Below are positions 26,724 through 35,340 of a DNA stretch of 64,000 nt, in pieces. The notes under the pieces are model-generated. The model ran no database searches. It worked only from the letters and a program-made list of their open reading frames with translations, and was not told the origin of the DNA. Position 1 is the first letter of the stretch. Each line of letters opens with the position of its first letter. The position numbers and the translations under genes are program-made. Source of the stretch: Halovulum marinum (GTDB taxonomy: Bacteria; Pseudomonadota; Alphaproteobacteria; Rhodobacterales; Rhodobacteraceae); assembly GCF_009697225.1 (NCBI RefSeq), contig NZ_WIND01000009.1, positions 62,001-126,000 on the forward strand. The letters run 5' to 3'.

Positions 26724-27788
26724 ATGGACCGCAAGCCCGCCTCCGATCTGCGCACCGGCTTCACCACCGGCGCCTGCGCCACCGCCGCCGCCAAGGCCGC
26801 GGCCGGCGCGCTGCTGGGGGCGGGGTTTTCCAATCCGGTGCGGATCACCCTGCCGCGCGGGCAGACGCCCGATTTCGAGCTGGTCGAGACCGCGGCCGGC
26901 GACAGCTGGGCCAGCGCCGCGGTGCGCAAGGACGCGGGCGACGACCCGGACGTGACCCATGGCGCGCTGATTCGCGCCACCGTCCGCCGCGGCCCGCCCG
27001 GCGTGACCTTTCGCGCCGGCGCGGGCGTCGGTACGGTCACCCGCCCCGGCCTGCCGATCCCGCCCGGCGAGCCGGCGATCAACCCGGTGCCGCGACAGAT
27101 GATCCGCGACGCGCTGCAGGAGGTCGCCACCACCCACGGCGCGCTGCTGGCGTTCGAGGTCGAGATCTCGGTTCCCGGAGGCGCCGAACTGGCCGCCCGC
27201 ACCTGGAACCCGCGGCTGGGAATCGTCGGCGGGATCTCGATCCTCGGCACCACCGGCATCGTGCGGCCGTTCTCCTGCGCCGCCTGGATCGCGTCGATCC
27301 ACCGCGGCATCGACGTGGCCCGCGCCGCGGGGCTGGCGCACGCGGTGGGCGCGACCGGCGCCACCTCGGAACAGGTGGCGCAGGCACACTACGCCCTGCC
27401 CGATCACGCGATGCTGGACATGGGCGATTTCGCCGGCGGCATGCTGAAGTACCTGGCGCGGCACCCGCTGCCGCGGGTGACCGTCGCCGGCGGCTTCGGC
27501 AAGCTGGTCAAGCTGAGCCAGGGTGCGCTGGACCTGCACTCGGCGCGCAGCCAGGTGGATTTCGCCGCTCTCGGCCGGCTTGCCGCGCAGGTCGGTGCAG
27601 ACGGTGCGGCGATCGCCGCCGCGAACACCGCGCAGCAGGCGCTGGAAATCGCCGGCCCGGCGCTGGCCGAGGCGGTCGCGCGGCGGGCGCAGCAGGTCGC
27701 GCGCGACACGCTGCGCGGCGCCGAGGTTCGTCTGGGCGTTCTGATCGTCGACCGCCGAGGCCAAATCGTCGCCGAGACCGCGACGTGA
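26724..27788 (+). CDS. cbiD: Cobalt-precorrin-5B C1-methyltransferase
   Basis: A 354-residue CbiD-family enzyme, which methylates C1 of the ring with SAM. Signatures: LRTGFTTGACATAAAKAAAG at residues 9-28, PGLPIPPGEPAINPVPRQMI, and GGISILGTTGIVRPFS. The aerobic route usually uses CobF for this position, so CbiD in a cluster with CobN is of note. The ATG at 26724 is the family start. It ends in a 4-base overlap with cobK (GTGA), pointing to translational coupling. Confidence 0.94.
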   Translation: MDRKPASDLRTGFTTGACATAAAKAAAGALLGAGFSNPVRITLPRGQTPDFELVETAAGDSWASAAVRKDAGDDPDVTHGALIRATVRRGPPGVTFRAGAGVGTVTRPGLPIPPGEPAINPVPRQMIRDALQEVATTHGALLAFEVEISVPGGAELAARTWNPRLGIVGGISILGTTGIVRPFSCAAWIASIHRGIDVARAAGLAHAVGATGATSEQVAQAHYALPDHAMLDMGDFAGGMLKYLARHPLPRVTVAGGFGKLVKLSQGALDLHSARSQVDFAALGRLAAQVGADGAAIAAANTAQQALEIAGPALAEAVARRAQQVARDTLRGAEVRLGVLIVDRRGQIVAETAT

Positions 27789-28525
27789 GGCACAAGCCGC
27801 CGCACGTCCTGCTGCTGGCCGGCACCGCCGAGGCGCGGGCGCTGTCGCATCTGCTGGCGGGCGAGGTGCGGCTGACAACCTCGCTGGCGGGGGTGACGGC
27901 GCGCCCCGCGGTCTACGGCGGCGGTCTGCGCACCGGCGGCTTCGGCGGGGCGGAGGGACTGGCGGCGTACCTGCGACAGGCCGGCGTCGATGCGCTGATC
28001 GACGCGACCCACCCGTTCGCCGCCACCATGCACCGCCACGCAGCCGAGGCGGCGGCGCGCGCGGCGCGGCCGCTGCTGCGGCTCGACCGCCCCGCCTGGC
28101 CGCCGCGCCCCGACTGGACCGATGTCGCCGATCTGCCGGCCGCGATCGACCGCCTGCCGCCGGGGGCGACGGCGTTCCTTGCCACCGGGCGCAGTGCGGC
28201 CGGCCGCCTGCCGCCGCGCACCGACGTCCGGCTGATCCTGCGCGTCCTCGAGCCGCCCGCCGATCCGGCGCCGGGGCTGGACGTGATGCGCGCCCCGCCC
28301 GCCGCCGACGCCGACGCCGAGGCGGCGCTGTTCGCGCGCCTGGGCGTGACGCATCTGGTCTGCAAGAACTCCGGCGGCGCGGGCGCGGCGAAGCTGGACG
28401 CCGCCGCCCGTCTGCGGCTGCCGGTGCTGATGATCCCGCGCCCCGCGCCGGTCGCCGGCGTGCCCGCCGTGGCCGATGCGCCCGCCGCGCTCGCCTGGGT
28501 CCGGGCGCTGGCCGGCGCGGCTTGA
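27785..28525 (+). CDS. cobK: Precorrin-6A reductase
   Basis: A 246-residue NAD(P)H-dependent reductase of the CobK/CbiJ family that reduces the macrocycle of (cobalt-)precorrin-6A. Visible conserved parts: VLLLAGTAEARALSHLL at the N terminus, DALIDATHPFAATMHRHAAE, and HLVCKNSGGAGAAKLDAAA near the C terminus. The GTG start at 27785 lies inside the cbiD stop. It is the last gene before the cobalamin riboswitch, so the cbtB operon is likely a separate unit. Confidence 0.92.
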   Translation: MRHKPPHVLLLAGTAEARALSHLLAGEVRLTTSLAGVTARPAVYGGGLRTGGFGGAEGLAAYLRQAGVDALIDATHPFAATMHRHAAEAAARAARPLLRLDRPAWPPRPDWTDVADLPAAIDRLPPGATAFLATGRSAAGRLPPRTDVRLILRVLEPPADPAPGLDVMRAPPAADADAEAALFARLGVTHLVCKNSGGAGAAKLDAAARLRLPVLMIPRPAPVAGVPAVADAPAALAWVRALAGAA

Positions 28526-28555
28526 CAGCCGCCGCCGCCCCGCCGACACTGCCGC

Positions 28556-28764
28556 CCTGAGGTTCCCGACGTGCCCGCCCAAGCGTGCCTAGGGATCAAA
28601 AGGGAATGCCGACCGGACCGACCCACCCAGGGGGCCCGGGAACGCAGCCGCCCCCGCGACTGTCAGCGGCGAGCCGGCATCCACCCATGCCACTGGACCC
28701 CCGTCGCGCACGGGACCGGGAAGGCGGATGCAGGGCGACGACCCGCGAGCCAGGAGACCTGCCT
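28556..28764 (+). promoter_or_regulatory. Cobalamin (adenosylcobalamin) riboswitch
   Basis: Conserved elements appear in the right order: GGTTCCC (28561-28567) pairing with AAAAGGGAA, the CCCCCGCGACTGTCAGCGGC core, CCACTG-like and GGGAAGGC blocks, and the B12 box GCGAGCCAGGAGACCTGCC (28745-28763). Downstream, GCCGTC/GACGGC (28782-28798) forms a hairpin next to the AAGGAG ribosome binding site of cbtB, so translation control by occlusion is likely. It should lower expression of the cobalt importer and downstream genes when cobalamin is plentiful. Confidence 0.95.
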
Positions 28765-28811
28765 CGACGTGAAACCGCCATGCCGTCGGTGGGACGGCGA
28801 AGGAGCAAGAC

Positions 28812-28982
28812 ATGACCACCCAGACCCGCGCCGCCGCGCGCCCGATCTCTCCGGTTCTTCCGATCCTGAGCATCGCCATCCTCGGCTTCGGCATCCTGTT
28901 CGTGGCCGGCCACGCGCAGTCGAACGTGCTGCACGACGCGGCGCACGACATGCGGCACGCCACCGGCCTTCCCTGCCACTGA
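28812..28982 (+). CDS. cbtB: Cobalt transporter subunit CbtB
   Basis: A 56-residue protein with one transmembrane helix (about residues 14-33, VLPILSIAILGFGILFVAGH) and the typical C-terminal histidine cluster HDAAHDMRHATGLPCH that binds metal. CbtB works with CbtA in cobalt uptake for cobalamin synthesis. AAGGAG lies six bases before the ATG, just after the riboswitch hairpin. cbtA follows three bases after the stop. Confidence 0.95.
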   Translation: MTTQTRAAARPISPVLPILSIAILGFGILFVAGHAQSNVLHDAAHDMRHATGLPCH

Positions 28983-28985
28983 CCC

Positions 28986-29684
28986 ATGTTCCAGAGATTG
29001 CTGACCAGCGGCCTGTTCGCTGGGTTTGCGGCGGGCCTGATCGCGGGCGCGTTGCAATTCGTGTTCGTGCAGCCGGTGCTGCTGCACGCGGAGCTTTACG
29101 AGAGCGGGCAACTGACCCATTTCGGCGCCGGCGCGCAACCCGGCGTCGCCGCGCTGCTGCCCCCGGTCGACTGGACGCGTAGCGGGCTGACGGTGCTGTT
29201 CACCGCGCTGCTGTATACCGGTTACGCGCTGCTGCTGGTCGCGGGCTTCGCCCTGGCCGAGACCCGCGGCGCCCGGATCGACGCGCGCGCAGGGGCGCTG
29301 TGGGGGCTGGCGGGGTTCGTCGCCTTCCACCTCGCCCCGGCCGCGGGGCTGCCGCCCGAACTGCCGGGCATGGCCGCCGCCGACATCCGGGCGCGGCAGC
29401 TGTGGTGGCTGTTCTGCCTCGTCGCCACCGGCGCCGGCCTGTGGCTGCTGCTGCTGGAGCGGCTTCGGGCGGGGTGGATCATCGGTGTCGCGCTGCTGGC
29501 GGCGCCGCACCTGGTCGGCGCGCCGCACCCCGAAGCCTTCTCCGGTCCGGCCCCGCCCGAACTGGCCAGCCTGTTCGCCGGCCGCACCCTGGCGGTCGGG
29601 CTGGCCTCGTGGGTGGTGCTGGGCCTGCTGGCCGGGCACTTCTGGGTCCGCGAGCAAGCCGCCGGGACCGAGGCACCCGCCTGA
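28986..29684 (+). CDS. cbtA: Cobalt transporter subunit CbtA
   Basis: A 232-residue membrane protein with about five helices, the pore partner of CbtB. The first helix SGLFAGFAAGLIAGALQFVF and the histidine-bearing segments (FVAFHLAPAAGLPPELPGM and PHLVGAPHPEAF) are characteristic of the family. It is under the cobalamin riboswitch through cbtB. The transported ion, cobalt, is inferred from the family and the location. Confidence 0.93.
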   Translation: MFQRLLTSGLFAGFAAGLIAGALQFVFVQPVLLHAELYESGQLTHFGAGAQPGVAALLPPVDWTRSGLTVLFTALLYTGYALLLVAGFALAETRGARIDARAGALWGLAGFVAFHLAPAAGLPPELPGMAAADIRARQLWWLFCLVATGAGLWLLLLERLRAGWIIGVALLAAPHLVGAPHPEAFSGPAPPELASLFAGRTLAVGLASWVVLGLLAGHFWVREQAAGTEAPA

Positions 29685-29793
29685 GCGCCTGCCGGGGTGG
29701 CGACAGCTTCCCCGGCGCACCTGCACAGCTGCATGGGCGCGGCGACGGGCGGACCGCTCCGCGCCGCGCCGCCGCCCGCAAAGGACAACAGAC

Positions 29794-30885
29794 ATGCCCG
29801 CGAAGATCCCCGCCACCGTCATCACCGGCTTCCTCGGCGCCGGAAAGACCACGCTGATCCGCCACCTGCTGACCCACGCCGGCGGCCGGCGGATCGCGCT
29901 GATCATCAACGAGTTCGGCGACCTCGGTGTCGACGGCGGCATCCTGAAGGGCTGCGGCATCGAAAGCTGCTCGGACGACGACGTGGTCGAGCTGTCGAAC
30001 GGCTGCATCTGCTGCACCGTCGCCGAGGATTTCGTGCCGACCTTGCAATCCCTGCTGGCCCGCGACACGCCGCCCGAGCACATCGTGATCGAGACCTCGG
30101 GCCTTGCCCTGCCGCAGCCGCTGGTCCGCGCCTTCGGCTGGCCCGAGATCCGCACCCGCGTCACCGTCGACGGCGTGGTGACGGTCGTCGACGGCCCGGC
30201 CGTGGCCGCGGGCCGGTTCGCCGCCGACACCCAGGCCGTGGACCGGCAGCGCGCCGCGGACGACAACATCGATCACGAAACCCCGCTGTCAGAGCTGTTC
30301 GAGGACCAGATCGCCTGCGCCGACATGATCCTGGTGAACAAGTCCGACCTGCTGGGCGAGGGCGCGGCGCAGGCGCTGGCCGACCGGCTGGCCGCCGAGG
30401 CACGCCCCGGCGTCCGCGTCCTGCGCGCGGCGCACGGTGCGATCGATCCGGCGATCCTGCTGGGCCTCGGCATCGGCGCCGAGGACGACCTCGAGGCCCG
30501 CGCCGAGGTGCATCACCATCATCACCACGACGATGATGACCACGAAGACGGGGGCCTCGACCATCACCACCACCATGACCACGACGATTTCGAAAGCTTC
30601 GTGGTCGAGCTGCCCGAACTGACCGACCCGGCGGCGTTCCCGGCCCGCGTCTCGCAGGTTATCGCGCAGCACGACATCCTGCGTCTCAAGGGGTTTGCCG
30701 CCGTTCAGGGCAAACCGATGCGGCAGGTGATCCAGGCCGTCGGCCCGCGCATCGACATCCATTTCGACCGGCCCTTCGGCGCGGACGAGCCGCGCGTCAC
30801 CCGGCTTGTCGTGATCGGCGAAGCGGGCCTCGACCGCGACGCCATCGCCACGGCGCTTGCCGCCGCGCCCGCACCGGCGGCCTGA
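29794..30885 (+). CDS. cobW: CobW family GTPase, cobalt chaperone-like, with His-rich loop
   Basis: A 363-residue G3E GTPase believed to deliver cobalt to the CobNST chelatase. Walker A is TGFLGAGKTT (residues 10-19); the metal-binding CxCC motif is SNGCICCTV (about residues 69-77); NKSDL is the guanine-specificity motif. Residues about 243-266 hold two runs of six and five histidines separated by acidic residues, a likely metal store or sensor. The C-terminal CobW_C domain follows (GFAAVQGKPMRQVIQAVGPR). The stop overlaps the cobN start (TGATG). Confidence 0.94.
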   Translation: MPAKIPATVITGFLGAGKTTLIRHLLTHAGGRRIALIINEFGDLGVDGGILKGCGIESCSDDDVVELSNGCICCTVAEDFVPTLQSLLARDTPPEHIVIETSGLALPQPLVRAFGWPEIRTRVTVDGVVTVVDGPAVAAGRFAADTQAVDRQRAADDNIDHETPLSELFEDQIACADMILVNKSDLLGEGAAQALADRLAAEARPGVRVLRAAHGAIDPAILLGLGIGAEDDLEARAEVHHHHHHDDDDHEDGGLDHHHHHDHDDFESFVVELPELTDPAAFPARVSQVIAQHDILRLKGFAAVQGKPMRQVIQAVGPRIDIHFDRPFGADEPRVTRLVVIGEAGLDRDAIATALAAAPAPAA

Positions 30886-33800
30886 TGCACCTGCTGGCCG
30901 CACAGCCCGGCGCGATCTCGGACGGGTCCGAGCCGGTCGATCCCGGCCAGACCCCGGCGGACGTGCTGTTCCTCTCGGCCGCCGATACCGAGCTTGCGGC
31001 GCTGTCCGAGGCCCGCGCGCTGCTGGGCGACGAGGCCCCCGGCCTGCGGCTGACGCAACTGGGCTGGCTGGCGCACCCGTTCTCGGTCGATCTGTACCTC
31101 GAGCAGACGGCGACCAGATCCCGGCTGGTGGTCGCCCGCATCCTGGGCGGCGCGGCCTACTGGCAGTACGGCGTCGAGCAGTTCGCCATCCGCCTGTCCG
31201 AGGCCGGCGTCGCCTTCGCCGCCCTGCCCGGCGACGACAAGCCGGACGAGGAGCTGTTCTCGCTCTCCACCGTCTCGCGCGCCGACTGGCAGGCGCTGCT
31301 GGCCTATTGCGTCGAGGGCGGCCCGCCCAACGCCGCGAACCTGCTGCGCCTGACCCGGCACATGCTGGACGGCACCGAGCGCCCGCCCGAGGCCGCGCCG
31401 CTGCTGCGCGCCGGGCTCTACTGGCCGGGCGAAACCGCGACGACGATGGAGTCCCTGCGCGCGCACTGGACCGATGGCGCGCCCATTGCCGCGATCACCT
31501 TCTACCGCGCGCTGCTGCAGGGCGCGGGGCTGCACCCGGTCAACCGGCTGGTGCAGGCGCTGCTGCGGCGCGGGCTGAACCCGCTGCCGGTCTTCGTCGC
31601 CTCGCTCAAGGACCCGGTGTCGGCGGCGACGCTGGAGAAACTGTTCCAGCAGGCGCCGCCGGACGTGGTGCTGAACGCCACCAGCTTTGCCGTCGGCAGC
31701 CCCGAGGCGGGGGTCGGGCCGCGCGAGCCGACGCCGCTGGACAAGCCGGGCCGCCCGGTGATCCAGACGATCCTCTCGGCCAGCGCCGAGGAGGCATGGG
31801 AGCAGTCGGTGCGCGGCCTTACCGCGCGCGACATCGCCATGAACGTGGCATTGCCCGAGGTTGACGGCCGCATCCTGTCCCGCGCGATCAGCTTCAAGAC
31901 GCAGGCCTACCGCGACGAGGCCACCGAATGCGCCATCGCCAGCTACCGCGCGCGCGGCGACCGGGTCACCTTTGCCGCCGACCTGGCCGCGAACTGGGCC
32001 AAGCTGGGTCGCACCGCCCCGGCGCAGCGCAAGGTGGCGCTGGTGCTGGCGAACTACCCGAACAAGGACGGACGCTTGGCGAACGGTGTCGGCCTCGACA
32101 CCCCCGCCGCGACGGTCGAAACGCTGAAGGCGCTGGGCCGGGCCGGGTATGACGTGCAGGACGCGCCCACCGATCCGCAGGCGCTGATGCAGGCGATCCT
32201 TGCAGGCCCGACGAACTGGCTGACCGACCGCGCCGCGCGCGGCGGTGGCGTGCGGCTGCCGCTGGCGGACTACCGCGCCTTCCACGACCGTCTGCCGTGG
32301 GAGTTGCGCCAGAAGATCGAGGACCGCTGGGGCGCGCCCGAGGCCGATCCCTTCCTCGACAACCACAGCTTTGCCTTGTCGATCCTGACCTTCGGCAATG
32401 TCGTCGTCGGCGTGCAGCCCGCGCGCGGCTACAACATCGACCCGGAGGCGACGTATCACGCCCCCGACCTGCCCCCCCCGCACAATTACCTGGCCTTCTA
32501 TGCCTGGCTGCGGCAGGAGTTCGGCGCCCACGCCATCGTGCACATGGGCAAGCATGGCAACCTGGAATGGCTGCCGGGCAAGGCCGTGGCCCTGTCCGAG
32601 GAATGCTTCCCCGAGGCGGTGCTGGGCGCCATGCCCCACATCTATCCGTTCATCGTCAACGATCCGGGCGAGGGCACGCAGGCCAAGCGGCGCGCGCAGG
32701 CGGTGATCGTCGATCACCTGACGCCGCCGCTGACCCGCGCCGAAAGCTACGGCCCGCTGCGAGACCTGGAGGCGCTGGTGGACGAATACTACGAGGCATC
32801 CGGCCTCGACCCGCGCCGCATCGGCCACCTGCGCGACCAGATCCTGGACCTGATGGCGACCACCGGTCTCGATACCGACGCCGGGGTGCGCGAGGGCGAC
32901 GATTCCGACAGCCGCTTGCAGAAGCTGGATGCCTACCTGTGCGAGCTGAAGGAAAGCCAGATCCGCGACGGGCTGCACATCTTCGGCCGCGCGCCCGAGG
33001 GCCGGCTGGCGCGCGATCTGATCGTTGCGCTGACCCGCATCCCGCGCGGCGACGGCAAGGGCGGCGACGCCTCGCTGCCCCGCGCGCTGGTGGCGGACCT
33101 GGGTCTGGGCAAGTTCGACCCGCTGGATTGCGACCTGGGCCAGCCCTGGACCGGCCCCCGCCCCGAAGTTCTGGCGGATCTGACCGAAGACCCCTGGCGC
33201 AGCAACGGCGACGCGGTCGAGCGGCTGGAGCTGCTGGCCTCGGCGCTGGTCGAGGGCGCTCCTGCCCCCGGACCCGCCTCGGCAGCGGTGCTGGAGCAGA
33301 TCCGGACCACGATCCGCCCCGCCGTGACCGGCACCGGCAGCGCCGAAATGGGCGGCCTGCTGACAGCGCTGGATGGCCGCTTCCTGCCCCCCGGCCCCTC
33401 GGGGGCACCGACGCGCGGGCGGCTGGACGTGCTGCCCACGGGGCGCAATTTCTACAGCGTCGACAGCCGCGCGATCCCGACCCGCGCCGCCTGGGCGCTG
33501 GGCTGGAAATCAGCCAACCTGCTGATCGACCGGCATTTGCAGGAGCACGGCGACTGGCCGCGCGCGATGGCGCTGACCGCCTGGGGCACGTCGAACATGC
33601 GCACCGGCGGCGACGACATCGCGCAAGCCCTGGCGCTGATGGGCGTGAAGCCGCAATGGGACGCGGCCAGCCGCCGGGTGACGGGCTTCGAGATCCTGCC
33701 GCTGTCGGTGCTGGGCCGCCCCCGCGTGGACGTGACGCTGCGCGTTTCCGGCTTCTTCCGCGACGCCTTCCCGGCGCAGGTCGATCTTGTCGCCAGCGCG

Positions 33801-34583
33801 GCGAAGGCGGTGCTGGAGCTGGACGAACCCGAGGCCGAGAACCCCGGCGCCGCCCGCTTCCGCGCCGAGGGCGCAACGGACCAGGCGGCGTTCCGCGTGT
33901 TCGGCTCCAGACCCGGCGCCTATGGCGCGGGGCTGCAGGCGATGATCGACGAACGGCTGTGGGAGAACCGGGGCGATCTGGCCGACGCCTACCTGACCTG
34001 GGGCAGCTATGCCTATGGCGCGGGCACCGACGGGGCGCCGGCGCGGCCGGCGCTGGAAACCCGCCTGACCCAGACCGAGGCGGTGGTGCAGAACCAGGAC
34101 AACCGCGAGCACGACCTGCTGGACAGCGACGACTACTACCAGTTCGAGGGCGGGCTGGCGGCCACGGTGGAAACCCTGCGCGGACAGGCCCCGACGGTCT
34201 ATCACAACGACCACTCCCGCCCCGAACGCCCGGTGATCCGCACGCTGGACGAAGAAATCGGCCGCGTGGTCCGCTCCCGCGCCGCCAATCCCAAGTGGAT
34301 CGAGGGCGTGAAGCGCCACGGCTACAAGGGCGCGTTCGAGATCGCGGCGACGGTGGACTACCTGTTCGCCTTCTCGGCCACCACCGGCGCGGTGAAGGAC
34401 CACCATTTCGACCTGGTCTACGACGCCTATCTCGAGGACGACGCCACCCGCGATTTCCTGGCGGAGGCCAATGCCCCCGCCCTGCGCGAGATCGCCGAGC
34501 GATTCCAGGAGGCGATCGACCGCGGCCTCTGGTCGCCGCGCTCGAACTCGGCCCGCGCGCGCCTTGCCGACCTGCACGCCTGA
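30885..34583 (+). CDS. cobN: Cobaltochelatase subunit CobN
   Basis: A 1232-residue ChlH-like large subunit of the ATP-dependent chelatase that inserts cobalt into hydrogenobyrinic acid a,c-diamide, with CobS and CobT subunits that are not in this window. Conserved stretches: VALVLANYPNKDGRLANGVG, IVHMGKHGNLEWLPGKAVAL, the DDIAQALALMGVKPQWD region and a C-terminal KWIEGVKRHGYKGAFEIAAT. Length is slightly below the 1270 residues known from Pseudomonas denitrificans. The ATG lies within the cobW stop, indicating coupling. Its presence marks a late cobalt insertion route. Confidence 0.95.
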   Translation: MHLLAAQPGAISDGSEPVDPGQTPADVLFLSAADTELAALSEARALLGDEAPGLRLTQLGWLAHPFSVDLYLEQTATRSRLVVARILGGAAYWQYGVEQFAIRLSEAGVAFAALPGDDKPDEELFSLSTVSRADWQALLAYCVEGGPPNAANLLRLTRHMLDGTERPPEAAPLLRAGLYWPGETATTMESLRAHWTDGAPIAAITFYRALLQGAGLHPVNRLVQALLRRGLNPLPVFVASLKDPVSAATLEKLFQQAPPDVVLNATSFAVGSPEAGVGPREPTPLDKPGRPVIQTILSASAEEAWEQSVRGLTARDIAMNVALPEVDGRILSRAISFKTQAYRDEATECAIASYRARGDRVTFAADLAANWAKLGRTAPAQRKVALVLANYPNKDGRLANGVGLDTPAATVETLKALGRAGYDVQDAPTDPQALMQAILAGPTNWLTDRAARGGGVRLPLADYRAFHDRLPWELRQKIEDRWGAPEADPFLDNHSFALSILTFGNVVVGVQPARGYNIDPEATYHAPDLPPPHNYLAFYAWLRQEFGAHAIVHMGKHGNLEWLPGKAVALSEECFPEAVLGAMPHIYPFIVNDPGEGTQAKRRAQAVIVDHLTPPLTRAESYGPLRDLEALVDEYYEASGLDPRRIGHLRDQILDLMATTGLDTDAGVREGDDSDSRLQKLDAYLCELKESQIRDGLHIFGRAPEGRLARDLIVALTRIPRGDGKGGDASLPRALVADLGLGKFDPLDCDLGQPWTGPRPEVLADLTEDPWRSNGDAVERLELLASALVEGAPAPGPASAAVLEQIRTTIRPAVTGTGSAEMGGLLTALDGRFLPPGPSGAPTRGRLDVLPTGRNFYSVDSRAIPTRAAWALGWKSANLLIDRHLQEHGDWPRAMALTAWGTSNMRTGGDDIAQALALMGVKPQWDAASRRVTGFEILPLSVLGRPRVDVTLRVSGFFRDAFPAQVDLVASAAKAVLELDEPEAENPGAARFRAEGATDQAAFRVFGSRPGAYGAGLQAMIDERLWENRGDLADAYLTWGSYAYGAGTDGAPARPALETRLTQTEAVVQNQDNREHDLLDSDDYYQFEGGLAATVETLRGQAPTVYHNDHSRPERPVIRTLDEEIGRVVRSRAANPKWIEGVKRHGYKGAFEIAATVDYLFAFSATTGAVKDHHFDLVYDAYLEDDATRDFLAEANAPALREIAERFQEAIDRGLWSPRSNSARARLADLHA

Positions 34584-34601
34584 GCCCTCAAGGAGGACGC
34601 C

Positions 34602-35210
34602 ATGACCGACGACACCGACCGCCACGCCGCCAAGATGGCCAAGAAAAAAGCCGCCCGCGACAAGATCATGGCTACCAAGACCGAGGAGAAGGGCCTGATC
34701 ATCGTCCATACCGGCAAGGGCAAGGGCAAGTCCTCGGCCGCGTTCGGCATGATCTTCCGCTGCATCGCCCACCAGATGCCCTGTGCCGTGGTGCAGTTCA
34801 TCAAGGGCGGCATGAGCACCGGCGAGCGCGACCTGATCCTGTCGCGGTTCTCGGACGCCTGCCAGTTCCACACCATGGGCGAGGGCTTCACCTGGGAGAC
34901 GCAGGACAAGTCCCGCGACATCGAGATGGCTGCGGCGGCCTGGGAAAAGGCGAAGGAACTGATCCGCGACCCCGAGATCCGCATGGTGCTGCTGGACGAG
35001 ATCAACATCGCCCTGCGCTACGACTACCTGGACGTCGAGGAGGTGGTGGCGTTCCTGAAGTCCGAGAAACCGCCGATGACCCACGTCGTGCTGACCGGCC
35101 GCAACGCCAGGGAACCGCTGATCGAGGCGGCGGACCTGGTGACCGAGATGGAACTGGTCAAGCACCCGTTCCGCTCCGGGGTGAAGGCGCAGAAAGGCGT
35201 GGAGTTCTGA
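34602..35210 (+). CDS. cobO: Cob(I)yrinic acid a,c-diamide adenosyltransferase
   Basis: A 202-residue BtuR/CobO-type enzyme that transfers the adenosyl group of ATP to cob(I)alt corrinoids. The P-loop [18 protein letters not shown] is at about residues 30-47, and the conserved [15 protein letters not shown] and [15 protein letters not shown] stretches follow. The N-terminal 25 residues are basic ([16 protein letters not shown]), as is usual. AAGGAGG lies eight bases before the ATG. It follows cobN after 18 bases in the riboswitch-led run. Confidence 0.95.
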   Translation: MTDDTDRHAAKMAKKKAARDKIMATKTEEKGLIIVHTGKGKGKSSAAFGMIFRCIAHQMPCAVVQFIKGGMSTGERDLILSRFSDACQFHTMGEGFTWETQDKSRDIEMAAAAWEKAKELIRDPEIRMVLLDEINIALRYDYLDVEEVVAFLKSEKPPMTHVVLTGRNAREPLIEAADLVTEMELVKHPFRSGVKAQKGVEF

Positions 35211-35247
35211 CCATGCTCCGGCGATGCGGGGCCGGCGCAGGCGCTCC

Positions 35248-35294
35248 GAGGGTGCGGATCCGCACCCTCGCCTCCGGCCCGTCCGGGCCGGAGG
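35248..35294. repeat. Two adjacent perfect palindromes (REP-like) between cobO and cobQ
   Basis: A 22-bp perfect palindrome (GAGGGTGCGGA and its complement, 35248-35269) is followed after one base by a 10-bp stem with a 4-base loop (CCTCCGGCCC-GTCC-GGGCCGGAGG, 35271-35294). The layout suggests an extragenic palindromic repeat; a small open frame across it is most likely not coding. Confidence 0.6.
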
Positions 35295-35340
35295 GGCCGG
35301 GCCTGCCCGGCCGAGCGCGGTTGCTCCCGGTGGGGCAGTC

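Noticed and set aside
30705-32978. Long open frame on the minus strand, about 757 codons
   Set aside because: Antisense to cobW-cobN, no recognisable domain, composition typical of a shadow frame.
35213-35340. 43-codon frame between cobO and cobQ
   Set aside because: It runs through two perfect palindromes and is Arg/Gly/Pro-rich; best explained as intergenic repeat, not a gene.
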